Shown: positions 1 to 7,834 of the stretch, one piece after another
How positions within the stretch are numbered: the stretch's first letter is position 1
Layout of the letters: each line of letters starts with the position of its first letter
DNA from: Oscillospiraceae bacterium
GTDB taxonomy: Bacteria; Bacillota; Clostridia; Oscillospirales; Ruminococcaceae
NCBI GenBank assembly: GCA_017848155.1
Contig: JAGAKC010000394.1
Coordinates: 1-10,553, forward strand
Length of the DNA stretch: 10,553 nucleotides
Direction of reading: 5' to 3'
Translations under genes and position numbers: made by a program
Notes under the pieces: model-generated
Databases searched by the model: none
The model's input: only the letters and a program-made list of their open reading frames with translations
Told to the model about the DNA's origin: nothing

Positions 1-805
1 CCGAATACAACGGAGAACGGTGCAGATTATCCAGTATCACCTTATGAGTTTCCTCGTTGGTATATGAAACGTAGCAATCCACCTGATTCTCCATGATGCT
101 CTCATTATCAAAGCAGAATGGAATGATCTGTTCATCTCCCACCTGCTTCTCCAGCACATTGAAATTGATCGAACGTTTATGCACTCTCGCAGGTGTACCG
201 GTTTTAAACCTTCTCATTGTAAGTCCAAGCTCTTTAAGACATTCAGTAAGACCGGTCGAGGGAAGAACGTTGTCAGGACCTGCACTATAGTTCAGTTCAC
301 CAATGTGTATCTTACCGTTAAGATATGTTCCGGTCGTGATTATTGCAGCCTTAACAGGATGCACTGCACCGAGCTTTGTTCTTACCGCAGTGATCCTTCC
401 ATCCTCTACATCAACAGATACCACCTCCGCCTGCTTTATAAACAAGTTAGGAGTGTCCTCCAGACATTTTTTCATATACAGGTGGTATTTTGTTCGGTCG
501 CTCTGAACTCTTAGACTATGAACAGCAGGACCCTTACCCTTGTTTAGCATTCTTGACTGAATAAAGGTCGCATCAGCTGCTTTTCCCATTTCTCCGCCAA
601 GCGCATCTATCTCACAAACGATCTGCCCCTTTGCCGAGCCGCCTATACAAGGATTACAGGGCATATTTGCTATACAATCCAGTGACAGCGTAAAAATCGC
701 AGTTTTCATACCAAGCCTTGCCGCAGCAAGCGCAGCCTCACAGCCTGCATGTCCCGCACCTATGACCGCAACATCATACTCCTCAAGAGTATATCCAGAA
801 GTCAT
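1..805 (-). CDS. mnmG: MnmG (GidA), tRNA uridine 5-carboxymethylaminomethyl modification enzyme, N-terminal part
   Basis: FAD-dependent enzyme that, with the GTPase MnmE, installs the carboxymethylaminomethyl or aminomethyl group on wobble U34 of certain tRNAs in the cytoplasm. Only the first 268 codons are in the window; the frame runs open off the left edge. The translation shows the FAD dinucleotide fold ([12 protein letters not shown], residues 14-25), the family block [10 protein letters not shown] followed by [10 protein letters not shown] (51-74), [28 protein letters not shown], and a conserved Cys in VDCYVSYT at residue 244, matching the catalytic E. coli Cys245 region. The ATG (803-805) is preceded by AAAGGAAG. 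The FAD domain is unusually rich in Cys, including a C50-N-P-C53 pair. It follows gyrA on the same strand after 111 bp that contain a hairpin and a parS-like site. Family assignment is secure; the missing C-terminal MnmE-binding domain cannot be judged. Confidence 0.97.
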   Translation of the reverse strand, partial: MTSGYTLEEYDVAVIGAGHAGCEAALAAARLGMKTAIFTLSLDCIANMPCNPCIGGSAKGQIVCEIDALGGEMGKAADATFIQSRMLNKGKGPAVHSLRVQSDRTKYHLYMKKCLEDTPNLFIKQAEVVSVDVEDGRITAVRTKLGAVHPVKAAIITTGTYLNGKIHIGELNYSAGPDNVLPSTGLTECLKELGLTMRRFKTGTPARVHKRSINFNVLEKQVGDEQIIPFCFDNESIMENQVDCYVSYTNEETHKVILDNLHRSPLYS

Positions 806-837
806 CTACATCTTCCTTTCGATATTTCGACATAATC

Positions 838-853
838 TGTTCCATGTGGAACA
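838..853. promoter_or_regulatory. Candidate parS (ParB/Spo0J-binding) site
   Basis: TGTTCCATGTGGAACA is a perfect inverted repeat with 7-bp arms around a TG centre. It matches the Bacillus-type parS TGTTCCACGTGAAACA at 14 of 16 bases (differences at positions 8 and 12) and keeps the outer half-site bases. parS sites bind ParB, which slides as a clamp, loads SMC and is partitioned by ParA, and they cluster near the origin. This one lies in non-coding DNA between gyrA and mnmG, about 8.5 kb from the dnaA-dnaN intergenic. Binding by ParB is inferred. The alternative is an operator for a transcription factor acting on mnmG. Confidence 0.68.
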
Positions 854-864
854 ATTCAGAAAAC

Positions 865-905
865 ACGCCCGAACCTACGAGGAGTGCACCTTGAAGTTCG
901 GGCGT
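865..905 (-). terminator. Hairpin downstream of gyrA, probable weak intrinsic terminator
   Basis: On the minus strand, 11 bases after the gyrA stop codon, ACGCCCGAAC pairs perfectly with GTTCGGGCGT (arms 896-905 and 865-874), giving a 10-bp GC-rich stem with a 21-base loop. It is followed by GTTTTC, only four consecutive T, so termination may be partial and some read-through into mnmG is likely. No convincing sigma-A promoter was found between the hairpin and mnmG. Confidence 0.6.
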
Positions 906-916
906 AAGTATTTCAG

Positions 917-3541
917 TTATTCATTATCTGTATTCTGCTCTTCAGCCTCTTCAACATCATCATTCGGCTCAACATCAGGTTCAATTACCTCGCTTGCCTC
1001 AGCAGAAAGGGAAGCAGCTATCTCCTCGTCAGAAACCTTTTCGATCTCCTGTGTTTCCTCAGAATCGTCATGTGCTGTTCTTGTAAAGGAAGCAACTCTA
1101 CTTTCTTCTCCAAGACGCATTACACGCACACCGCTTGCAGGTCTGCCCATGGTACGAAGATCATTCGCACGGAATCTGATGATAACTCCGTCTGTGCTGA
1201 TAAGGATAACATCATCATCAGGACCAAGTGTTCTGATACCGCATACATATCCCTTTTCATCACTTACAGGGTAGTTTTTAAGTCCAAGACCACCCCTGTT
1301 CTGTAAGCGATAGCTGGAAATAGCGCATCTTCTGCCCATACCCTTATCTGTTACAGTAAGTATCGTAGCCTGGTCATCAAATATCTTGGTAGCGCCGACT
1401 ACATAGTCATCCTCACGAAGTCTGATTGCACGCACACCTCTTGCAGTACGTCCGAGGGGTCTTGCTTTTGTTTCATCAAAGCGTATCGCAGCACCATTTC
1501 TGGATGCAACAAGTATAGTACAATCTCCCTCTGTAAGGAAAGCAGAAACTATCTCATCATCTTCCGAAACAGTTATCGCACGCAGACCACGTTTTCTGAT
1601 ATTCTTATACTCTGCAAGCTTTGTACGCTTTACTATACCATTCTTTGTAACGCAGATAAAATATTTATTATCAGCAAAATCATTGGTAGTCATCATCGCA
1701 GCTACACGCTCACCCTCTTCAAGCTGAAGCAGGTTTACGATGTTCATTCCACGTGATTGTCTGCCACCCTCAGGTATCTCATAGCACTTTATCCTGTGCA
1801 TATTACCAAAATTTGTAATAAACAGGATATTTTCATGAGTATTGGAGATAAACATATTCTCCACGAAATCCTCATCACGCTGCTTCATACCCGATACACC
1901 ACGGCCGCCACGCTTCTGGATATTGTATATCTCCACAGGCTGACGCTTGATATAACCGATATTTGTATAGGTAACAACGCAATCCTCCTGAGGAATGAGG
2001 TCCTCTATATCCACCTCACCGCTTACAGGTTCGATGGAAGTTCTTCTTGCGTCATTATACTTCTTCTTTATTACCTCAAGCTCAGAGCCGATCTGATGCA
2101 GCATCTTATTGTGATCAGAAAGAAGACTCATATATTCCTTTATAAGCTCTCTCTTTTCACCAAGCTCCTCTGCGATCTTTGATTCCTCCATACCTGTCAG
2201 CTGACCAAGACGCATCTGTACGATAGCGTCAGCCTGCACCTCTGTAAGGGAGTAGGTATGGCTGTCAAAGAAGCCTGTTTTTGAAACATCAACGTTCTTA
2301 AAACGCTCAACAAGGCGCTCCTTTGATTCCTGAATGGTCTTGCTTGAACGGATTATTGCAATAACCTCGTCGATAAAATCGATAGCAAGCAGGAAGCCTT
2401 CAAGGATATGAGCACGCTCCTGAGCCTTTTCAAGGTCATATTTTGTACGGCGGGTTACGACATCCACCTGGAAATTGATATACTGCTCCAGCATATCACG
2501 CAGAGGAAGCACCTTTGGCTGACCATCCACAAGCGCAAGCATGATAACACCGACCGTATCCTGCAGCTGTGTATAAGAATACAGCTTATTAAGAACGACA
2601 TTTGCATTTGCATCACGCTTAAGCTCGATAACGATACGCATACCGCTTCTGTCAGATTCATCACGCACGACAGAAATACCATCGATACGCTTATCACGTA
2701 CAAGATCACCTATACTCATCAGCAGACGAGCTTTGTTTACCATATAAGGTATCTCATTAATGATTATCCTTGTGTGGTTATTTTCTTCAATTATCTCTGC
2801 CCTGCCACGGAGAATGATCTTGCCACGTCCTGTATAATATGCGGAGCGAATTCCGCTGTAACCCATTATTATACCGCCCGTCGGAAAATCAGGACCCTGT
2901 ATCTTTGTCATGATCTCCTCAATACCGACCTCAGGATCTTCGATCATAAGCAGGATAGCATCAATTACCTCTCCAAGATTATGGGGAGGAATATTTGTTG
3001 CCATACCTACTGCGATACCATTACTGCCGTTTACAAGCAGATTAGGAAATCTTGAAGGAAGCACCACAGGCTCCTGCAGCTTATCATCATAGTTTGTGGT
3101 AAAATCAACGACCTTTTTATTGATATCACGTATCATTTCATCGGATATCTTTGAAAGCCTTGCCTCAGTATATCGGTATGCAGCGGCAGGGTCACCGTCA
3201 ATAGAACCAAAGTTACCCTGACCGGAAATAAGAGGATAACGCAGCGAAAAATCCTGTGCAAGACGAACGAGTGCGTCATAAACAGATGCGTCACCATGGG
3301 GATGATATTTACCGAGCACCTCACCTACCGTATAAGCACACTTACGTGTAGGCTTATCAGAGGTGTTGCCCGACTCATTCATCGTATAGAGAATACGTCT
3401 GTGAACAGGCTTAAGACCGTCACGCACATCAGGCAGTGCTCTTGATGTAATTACCGACATGGCATACTGAATGAAGGAATCCTTCATCGTATCCTCAAGA
3501 TCAATATTTACAAGCTTTTCTTTACTGAAATCTATATCCAT
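917..3541 (-). CDS. gyrA: DNA gyrase subunit A
   Basis: Breakage-reunion subunit of DNA gyrase, which with GyrB introduces negative supercoils using ATP. The 874-residue protein starts at ATG 3539-3541, four bases after the strong site TAAGGAGG. It shows the winged-helix region ([18 protein letters not shown]), the quinolone-binding helix [19 protein letters not shown] (79-97) and catalytic Tyr124 in RYTEA. The GyrA box is present as QKRGGRG (542-548), followed by the beta-pinwheel repeats; this box separates gyrase from topoisomerase IV ParC. The last ~50 residues (about 825-874) are very acidic. The residue aligned with E. coli Ser83 is Ala85, while Asp89 matches Asp87. The gene lies 37 bp behind the YcxB-like gene and may be cotranscribed with gyrB. 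Identity is certain; the regulatory role of the tail is not known. Confidence 0.99.
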   Translation of the reverse strand: MDIDFSKEKLVNIDLEDTMKDSFIQYAMSVITSRALPDVRDGLKPVHRRILYTMNESGNTSDKPTRKCAYTVGEVLGKYHPHGDASVYDALVRLAQDFSLRYPLISGQGNFGSIDGDPAAAYRYTEARLSKISDEMIRDINKKVVDFTTNYDDKLQEPVVLPSRFPNLLVNGSNGIAVGMATNIPPHNLGEVIDAILLMIEDPEVGIEEIMTKIQGPDFPTGGIIMGYSGIRSAYYTGRGKIILRGRAEIIEENNHTRIIINEIPYMVNKARLLMSIGDLVRDKRIDGISVVRDESDRSGMRIVIELKRDANANVVLNKLYSYTQLQDTVGVIMLALVDGQPKVLPLRDMLEQYINFQVDVVTRRTKYDLEKAQERAHILEGFLLAIDFIDEVIAIIRSSKTIQESKERLVERFKNVDVSKTGFFDSHTYSLTEVQADAIVQMRLGQLTGMEESKIAEELGEKRELIKEYMSLLSDHNKMLHQIGSELEVIKKKYNDARRTSIEPVSGEVDIEDLIPQEDCVVTYTNIGYIKRQPVEIYNIQKRGGRGVSGMKQRDEDFVENMFISNTHENILFITNFGNMHRIKCYEIPEGGRQSRGMNIVNLLQLEEGERVAAMMTTNDFADNKYFICVTKNGIVKRTKLAEYKNIRKRGLRAITVSEDDEIVSAFLTEGDCTILVASRNGAAIRFDETKARPLGRTARGVRAIRLREDDYVVGATKIFDDQATILTVTDKGMGRRCAISSYRLQNRGGLGLKNYPVSDEKGYVCGIRTLGPDDDVILISTDGVIIRFRANDLRTMGRPASGVRVMRLGEESRVASFTRTAHDDSEETQEIEKVSDEEIAASLSAEASEVIEPDVEPNDDVEEAEEQNTDNE

Positions 3542-3545
3542 TTTT

Positions 3546-3572
3546 CCTCCTTAGGATGCTCTATAGCATTCC
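3546..3572 (-). promoter_or_regulatory. gyrA leader: strong ribosome binding site with an adjacent small hairpin
   Basis: On the minus strand GGAATGCT, loop ATAG, AGCATCC (3554-3572) can fold into a 7-bp stem with one bulged A. It ends one base before the ribosome binding site TAAGGAGG (3546-3553), which sits four bases before the gyrA ATG. The hairpin has no T-run, so it is not a terminator. It could affect gyrA translation or mRNA processing in a gyrB-ycxB-gyrA message; this is inference. Confidence 0.4.
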
Positions 3573-3578
3573 CTACGA

Positions 3579-4136
3579 TCAGACATCTGTTTTTTCCTTC
3601 AGAATATTGCGCAGCTCATCCTGCTGCTCCTTTGAAAGGCATCTCTTAGGGAAGCAGTATGTCTGACGTCTTGCAACGATAAGCATAAGAGAAACATCGT
3701 TTTCCGCAAAATCCAGCATATCCTGACCGAATATAAAAGTACTTTTTATCGGAACGATCTCTTGTGTTTCATCACCAATGTCATCAGAGTCAATATTTTC
3801 ATCTTCCTTTGGCTTGATGATGGTATCAATTTCGATCTTATCATCATAAATGACCGCAGTATAATCCTCGGGATTTGTTTCCTTTATCGCTTCTATTACC
3901 TTTTTTCTCATTCTTTTTCGATCGGTAAGGTTATAGTAAAGATTAAATCCGCAGAACAGAAGCGCTATATACGGTAACACATTCTTATAATCCAGTATTA
4001 CAAGAACTATAGCTGCAACTGTCAGTATTGAATAAGCAATAAGCAGGATAGTATGCTTCTTTCCGGAAAACTTCTGCTGAAAGCTTTTCATTGCACTGTC
4101 GATCTCTTCAAGTGTATTATCATATTGAAACTGCAT
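3579..4136 (-). CDS. YcxB-like small membrane protein of unknown function
   Basis: A 185-residue protein with no known biochemical role, sitting between gyrB and gyrA on the same strand. The N-terminus (MQFQYDNTLEEI) resembles the short beta-strand start of YcxB-like proteins. It is followed by two adjacent hydrophobic segments (about residues 28-48 and 53-70) with a tight turn, a basic stretch (DRKRMRKK), and a soluble C-terminal domain. The end, LIVARRQTYCFPKRCLSKEQQDEL, is typical of the YcxB-like C-terminus, where a cytosolic PH-like fold is usual. An acidic insert (KEDENIDSDDIGDE) lies about residues 110-123. I chose the ATG at 4134-4136 because AAAGGA lies five bases upstream and it matches the family start. 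The open frame runs on to a GTG at 4209-4211, but that codon abuts AAGGA with no spacing. Position suggests coexpression with gyrase, not a gyrase role. Family call is by pattern, not by search. Confidence 0.75.
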   Translation of the reverse strand: MQFQYDNTLEEIDSAMKSFQQKFSGKKHTILLIAYSILTVAAIVLVILDYKNVLPYIALLFCGFNLYYNLTDRKRMRKKVIEAIKETNPEDYTAVIYDDKIEIDTIIKPKEDENIDSDDIGDETQEIVPIKSTFIFGQDMLDFAENDVSLMLIVARRQTYCFPKRCLSKEQQDELRNILKEKTDV

Positions 4137-4229
4137 TAAGATCCTTTTTGATTCCTTTATCTCTGCAGCTTCACTACTGAAATCGGGAATTAGTCCTGAA
4201 ATAAGTATCACTCCTTAAAAAGAACATAT

Positions 4230-6218
4230 TTAAATATCCAGATTTACTGCGAGCTTTGCATTTGCCTCAATGAACTCACGGCGAGGTTCGACCTTATCGC
4301 CCATAAGTATGGACATTATCTCATCAGCCTTTGCAGCATCCTCTACGCTTACACGAAGCATAGTACGTGTTTCGGGATTCATCGTAGTTTCCCAGAGCTG
4401 ATCGGGATCCATCTCACCAAGACCTTTATAGCGCTGTACATCTACCTTTGCATTGGGGTTTTCGCCCATAAGCTCAGCTATATACTGATCTCTTTCCTCA
4501 TCGGAGAATGCATATCTTACATTCTTACCTCTCCACACCTTGAAGAGCGGCGGCTGTGCGCAGTAAACATGTCCCTGCTCCAGCAGCGGACGCATGAACC
4601 TGAAAAAGAAAGTCAGCATAAGAGTTCTGATATGCATACCGTCCACGTCGGCATCGGCCATTATAACAACTCTGCCATAACGCAGCTTTGTAATATCAAA
4701 TTCATCCGCAATACCTGTACCCAGTGCCTTTACTACAGGAGAAAGCTTATCATTATTGTATACCTTATCTGCCCTTGCCTTTTCAACATTGAGCATCTTT
4801 CCCCACAGCGACAGTATAGCCTGGAAACGTCTGTCACGACCGTTCTTTGCAGAACCACCCGCAGAGTCACCCTCTACGATATATATCTCGGTCTTTGTGG
4901 GATCGGATTCGGAGCAGTCTGCAAGCTTTCCGGGAAGTCCGTTGCTGTCCATTACAGATTTGCGCTTTGCTTCCATGGCACGCTTTGCAGCGTCACGGGC
5001 AGCCTGAGAATTTATAGCCTTATTCATAACGATAAGAGCTGTTTCAGGATGCTCCTCAAAATAATATGTCAGCTGTTCTGTAGCTATCTTGTAAACAACA
5101 GGCTGTACCTCAGGATTACCGAGCTTGCCCTTTGTCTGACCTTCAAACTCACATTCAGGAAGCTTTACAGAGATAATTGCGTTGATAGCTTCTCTTATTG
5201 CTTCACCGCTGAAGCCTGTAAAGGGTTTTTCATCTTCCTTTTTCTTTGCGGCTTTCTTTACCTTATTCTTTTCATTGGCCTCTTTATAAGCCTTTGCATA
5301 GTCGTTTATGACCTTGCTGAGAGCCTTTTTAAGACCTATCTCATGTGTACCGCCCTCACCGGTGTGGATATTGTTTGCAAAGCTACGGAACACCTCACTG
5401 TTAAAGTCAGTGGTATACTGGAATGCTATCTCGACGTCAATGCCGTTCATTTCGCCGTGGAGATAGATAACATCGGGATGCAGCACATCCGCACCACGCT
5501 TTTTATTGAGCCATTCGATATAACTCATGATACCGCCGTCGTACTGCATTACTTCCTTTACAGGATTTTCAGGGTCACGCAGATCAGAAAGAACTATCTT
5601 AAGACCGCCGTTAAGGAATGCTTTTTCACGAAGTCTTTCCTGCAAAATATCATACTTGAATTCCGTAGTGTGGAATATCTCACTGTCAGGCTTGAATGTT
5701 ACCTGAGTACCCGTATGATCTGTTTCGCCGATTATCTTTATCTCTTCTGTATATTCGCCACGGTCAAAGTGCTGGAAATGAACATTCTTTCCATCATGTA
5801 TCTCCACCTCAAGCCATTCGGAAAGTGCGTTTACAACAGACGCACCTACACCGTGCAGACCGCCTGCTACCTTATATCCGCCTCCGCCGAACTTACCGCC
5901 TGCATGGAGTATAGTAAATACGACAGTTGCGGCAGATATGCCCTCAGAATGATTTATTGCTGTAGGTATACCACGTCCGTTGTCTACTACTCTGATCACA
6001 TTTTCAGGGAGGATAGACACATCTATTTCCGTACAGTATCCTGCAAGTGCTTCATCTATAGAATTATCCACGATCTCATAAACGAGATGATGCAGACCTC
6101 CCTCACCTGATGAACCTACATACATACCGGGACGTTTTCTTACTGCTTCAAGACCTTTTAAGACCTGAATATCATCGGCGCCGTAATTGACGTCCATCGC
6201 CATTTCATTCTCAGCCAT
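4230..6218 (-). CDS. gyrB: DNA gyrase subunit B
   Basis: ATPase subunit of gyrase, 662 residues from ATG 6216-6218. The GHKL ATPase domain shows EIVDNSIDEA (Glu48 the expected catalytic base, Asn52 for Mg), VVDNGRGIP (77-85), and HAGGKFGGGGYKVAGGLHGVG (105-125). The transducer has the ATP-sensing Lys363 in QTKGKLGN. The TOPRIM domain has VEGDSAGG (Glu450), DADVDG (Asp522, Asp524), and the gyrase tail QRYKGLGEMDPDQLWETTMNP. The open frame extends 40 codons further upstream, but that extension would begin inside the -35 box of the promoter. The chosen ATG has GGAGGG five bases-range upstream, so the short form is right. A Lys-rich stretch (about 318-331, KNKVKKAAKKKEDEK) lies in the transducer where many homologues have a shorter loop. 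Encoded first in the gyrB-ycxB-gyrA unit. Confidence 0.99.
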   Translation of the reverse strand: MAENEMAMDVNYGADDIQVLKGLEAVRKRPGMYVGSSGEGGLHHLVYEIVDNSIDEALAGYCTEIDVSILPENVIRVVDNGRGIPTAINHSEGISAATVVFTILHAGGKFGGGGYKVAGGLHGVGASVVNALSEWLEVEIHDGKNVHFQHFDRGEYTEEIKIIGETDHTGTQVTFKPDSEIFHTTEFKYDILQERLREKAFLNGGLKIVLSDLRDPENPVKEVMQYDGGIMSYIEWLNKKRGADVLHPDVIYLHGEMNGIDVEIAFQYTTDFNSEVFRSFANNIHTGEGGTHEIGLKKALSKVINDYAKAYKEANEKNKVKKAAKKKEDEKPFTGFSGEAIREAINAIISVKLPECEFEGQTKGKLGNPEVQPVVYKIATEQLTYYFEEHPETALIVMNKAINSQAARDAAKRAMEAKRKSVMDSNGLPGKLADCSESDPTKTEIYIVEGDSAGGSAKNGRDRRFQAILSLWGKMLNVEKARADKVYNNDKLSPVVKALGTGIADEFDITKLRYGRVVIMADADVDGMHIRTLMLTFFFRFMRPLLEQGHVYCAQPPLFKVWRGKNVRYAFSDEERDQYIAELMGENPNAKVDVQRYKGLGEMDPDQLWETTMNPETRTMLRVSVEDAAKADEIMSILMGDKVEPRREFIEANAKLAVNLDI

Positions 6219-6222
6219 ATTA

Positions 6223-6228
6223 CCCTCC
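6223..6228 (-). promoter_or_regulatory. gyrB ribosome binding site that fixes the start
   Basis: GGAGGG on the minus strand lies four bases before the ATG at 6216-6218. It is the only strong site near the start. It decides for the 662-residue protein over the longer frame, whose extra residues would come from leader sequence. Confidence 0.85.
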
Positions 6229-6309
6229 ATGAATAAAACCGGCAAGAGAAACATGATCAATGCACTCCTGCCCCAAACATATATAACTGTGCAATATAAT
6301 ATATAATAT

Positions 6310-6338
6310 AGTATATCATAAATACGTAAAAATTTCAA
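6310..6338 (-). promoter_or_regulatory. gyrB sigma-A type promoter with extended -10
   Basis: On the minus strand a -35 TTGAAA (6333-6338) is followed by exactly 17 bases and a -10 TATACT (6310-6315). TG one base upstream of the -10 makes an extended -10. Transcription should start near 6303, giving a leader of about 85 bases. The bases downstream of the -10 are nearly pure A/T (ATATTATATATTATATTG), which makes the start region easy to melt. This promoter lies behind the remB terminator, so gyrB has its own expression. Confidence 0.85.
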
Positions 6339-6417
6339 GCATTTTTGCCCCTATTTTCAATTTTTACTCAAAAAAGATTAGGTATACGCTAAACACCCCA
6401 AATCTCATTTTAGACAT

Positions 6418-6462
6418 AAAAAACGCCCATAACAGAATCTGCTTCCATTTACAGGCGATTTT
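6418..6462. terminator. Intrinsic terminator after remB, probably bidirectional
   Basis: On the minus strand, five bases after the remB stop, CGCCTGTAA (6449-6457) pairs with TTATGGGCG (6424-6432) through nine pairs, two of them G-T. The stem is followed by six T (6418-6423). On the plus strand the same stem is followed by GATTTTTT, so it could also stop antisense transcription. It ends the dnaA-side unit and insulates the gyrB promoter. Confidence 0.85.
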
Positions 6463-6699
6463 TTATTTATATCCTCTTTTGTTGATTGTATTATTTGAAA
6501 CATTTGAAATATAAGTTTTATCTTCACATACAACAAATGATTTTGGCATATCCTGTGAAACATAAACTATCTTATTCTGCTTCTGACAGTTATTGAGATA
6601 ATCCGCAGTCATTCTGCTGACAGAACATTCCTCAATATCAAATATGCCTATAATATCTTTATCATACACTGTTACTTCTCCGCCGAGAAAAAGAAACAT
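6463..6699 (-). CDS. remB: RemB (YaaB), DUF370-type extracellular matrix regulator homologue
   Basis: A 78-residue homologue of B. subtilis RemB/YaaB, a small protein of the family that includes the DNA-binding matrix regulator RemA. The signature is clear: MFLFLGGE at the N-terminus, DIIGIFDIEE (15-24), then MPKSFVVCEDKTYISNVSNN (51-70) and a basic end KRGYK. The start is set by GGAGGT (6705-6710), five bases upstream and inside the end of recF. One base separates it from recF, so they are cotranscribed; the terminator follows directly. The position between recF and gyrB is the usual one in Firmicutes. Its target in this organism cannot be told. Family members are known mainly from biofilm matrix control, and a DNA role in non-biofilm anaerobes is open. 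Confidence 0.9.
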   Translation of the reverse strand: MFLFLGGEVTVYDKDIIGIFDIEECSVSRMTADYLNNCQKQNKIVYVSQDMPKSFVVCEDKTYISNVSNNTINKRGYK

Positions 6700-6700
6700 A

Positions 6701-7831
6701 TCATACCTCCGTAAAAGTACCTTTTTCTGTTATCCAGGTCTTTCCGTTTTTCAGTGATGAGATATCATCAATATTACAGCAAGTAATAAACACCTGCGAT
6801 TTATCAATATTGTTGATAATAAAGCTCCTGCGGATATGATCCAGCTCGCTCAGAATATCATCCAGAATGACCACAGGACAAGTCTTGTTCTTCCTACGGA
6901 TAATTTCTGCTTCAGACAGCTTTAAAGCCAATGCAGCGCTTCTGAGCTGCCCCTGCGACGCAAAATCCCTAGCCGCCATTCCGTTTATATAAAAATTAAC
7001 ATCATCCCTGTGTATTCCGCCTACAGTATAACGAAGCTTCATTTCAGTTTCTATGTTATTTTCCAGTTCATTTATATATTTAGTAAACAATAAGTTTACA
7101 TCATCAAAATTTATACTGTCAGTTTTAAAAATTGAACTGTAATAATCCATTTCAAGCCTTTCAGCCCCCTCAGTAAGCTGAGAGTATATTTCAGCCGCAT
7201 ATTCCTTCAGAAATGCAAAATACTTCAGCCTTCCATAGGTCACGTTTATTCCCTCACCTGCAAGTATCTCATTCCAGCTTGCAAGCGACGCAGAAAGCTC
7301 TTCTTTTGTAATATTCTGTTTCATAAACGACAGTATATTATTACGCTGTTTTAACCCTCTGTTATATCTGGACAGCTTTTTCAGATGAGTTTTCGTCTGC
7401 ATTACCGCCACATCATCCAGATAATTTCTTCTTATTTCAGGACTTCCCTTGATCAGATTAAGATGTTCGGGTATAAAAACAACGTATTTCAACACTCCGT
7501 ATAATTCCGTAGCGTCACTAATTTTTAAATTGTTATATAGTATTGAAATTTTACCATCTGTTATAGAATATTCAATGGTATTATCCCTTATCCCTGTATC
7601 ATCAGTAAAGATCAGACGTATAAACACATCTGCATCCTTATCCTCTGCGGGGATATATTGAGAAAAACGCACACGGCGGAAGCTGCCGCCTAAACAGACG
7701 GAGATAGCTTCCATAAGATTAGTCTTACCCTGTGCGTTTTTCCCAATAAAGATATTCAGTTCTTTGTCAAAAGAAAGCTCAGCTTCCTTTATATTACGAA
7801 AATTCCGTATGTATAGTTTTTTAATGATCAT
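6701..7831 (-). CDS. recF: RecF, DNA gap-repair ATPase
   Basis: SMC-like ATPase of 376 residues that binds single/double-strand junctions and, with RecO and RecR, helps load RecA on gapped DNA. Visible motifs in order: N-terminal MIIKKLYIRNFRNI, Walker A GKNAQGKT (30-37), the RecF block FIPEHLNLIKGSPEIRRNYLD (119-139), GGIHRDDV (271-278), the ABC-type signature SQGQLRSAALALK (292-304), and Walker B VILDDILSELD (321-331) with the D-loop Asp. The middle is mostly helical and less conserved, as usual. The ATG lies three bases after the stop of the S4-domain gene and no good ribosome binding site is visible, so translational coupling is likely. Length is normal for the family. Confidence 0.97.
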   Translation of the reverse strand: MIIKKLYIRNFRNIKEAELSFDKELNIFIGKNAQGKTNLMEAISVCLGGSFRRVRFSQYIPAEDKDADVFIRLIFTDDTGIRDNTIEYSITDGKISILYNNLKISDATELYGVLKYVVFIPEHLNLIKGSPEIRRNYLDDVAVMQTKTHLKKLSRYNRGLKQRNNILSFMKQNITKEELSASLASWNEILAGEGINVTYGRLKYFAFLKEYAAEIYSQLTEGAERLEMDYYSSIFKTDSINFDDVNLLFTKYINELENNIETEMKLRYTVGGIHRDDVNFYINGMAARDFASQGQLRSAALALKLSEAEIIRRKNKTCPVVILDDILSELDHIRRSFIINNIDKSQVFITCCNIDDISSLKNGKTWITEKGTFTEV

Positions 7832-7834
7832 TTA

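Noticed and set aside
762..1274. Plus-strand open frame across the gyrA end and the mnmG start
   Set aside because: Its Ser-rich sequence mirrors the acidic GyrA tail in reverse complement; there is no independent support.
1745..1760. Second parS-like string in gyrA, with an exact 10-base TTCCACGTGA core
   Set aside because: Only 10 of 16 bases match parS, the outer half-site bases are wrong, and it is explained by the QSRGMN codons.
4569..6110. Long plus-strand open frame of 513 codons opposite gyrB
   Set aside because: It is antisense to a fully conserved gyrB, has Cys/Tyr/Leu-rich composition with no known domain, and is explained by codon bias of the real gene.
6219..6338. 40-residue N-terminal extension of GyrB
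   Set aside because: It would begin in the -35 element and covers the leader; the GGAGGG-spaced ATG gives the conserved start.
6554..6569. Half parS (TGTTTCAC, minus strand) inside remB
   Set aside because: Only one half-site matches; the other half is unrelated and it is coding sequence.
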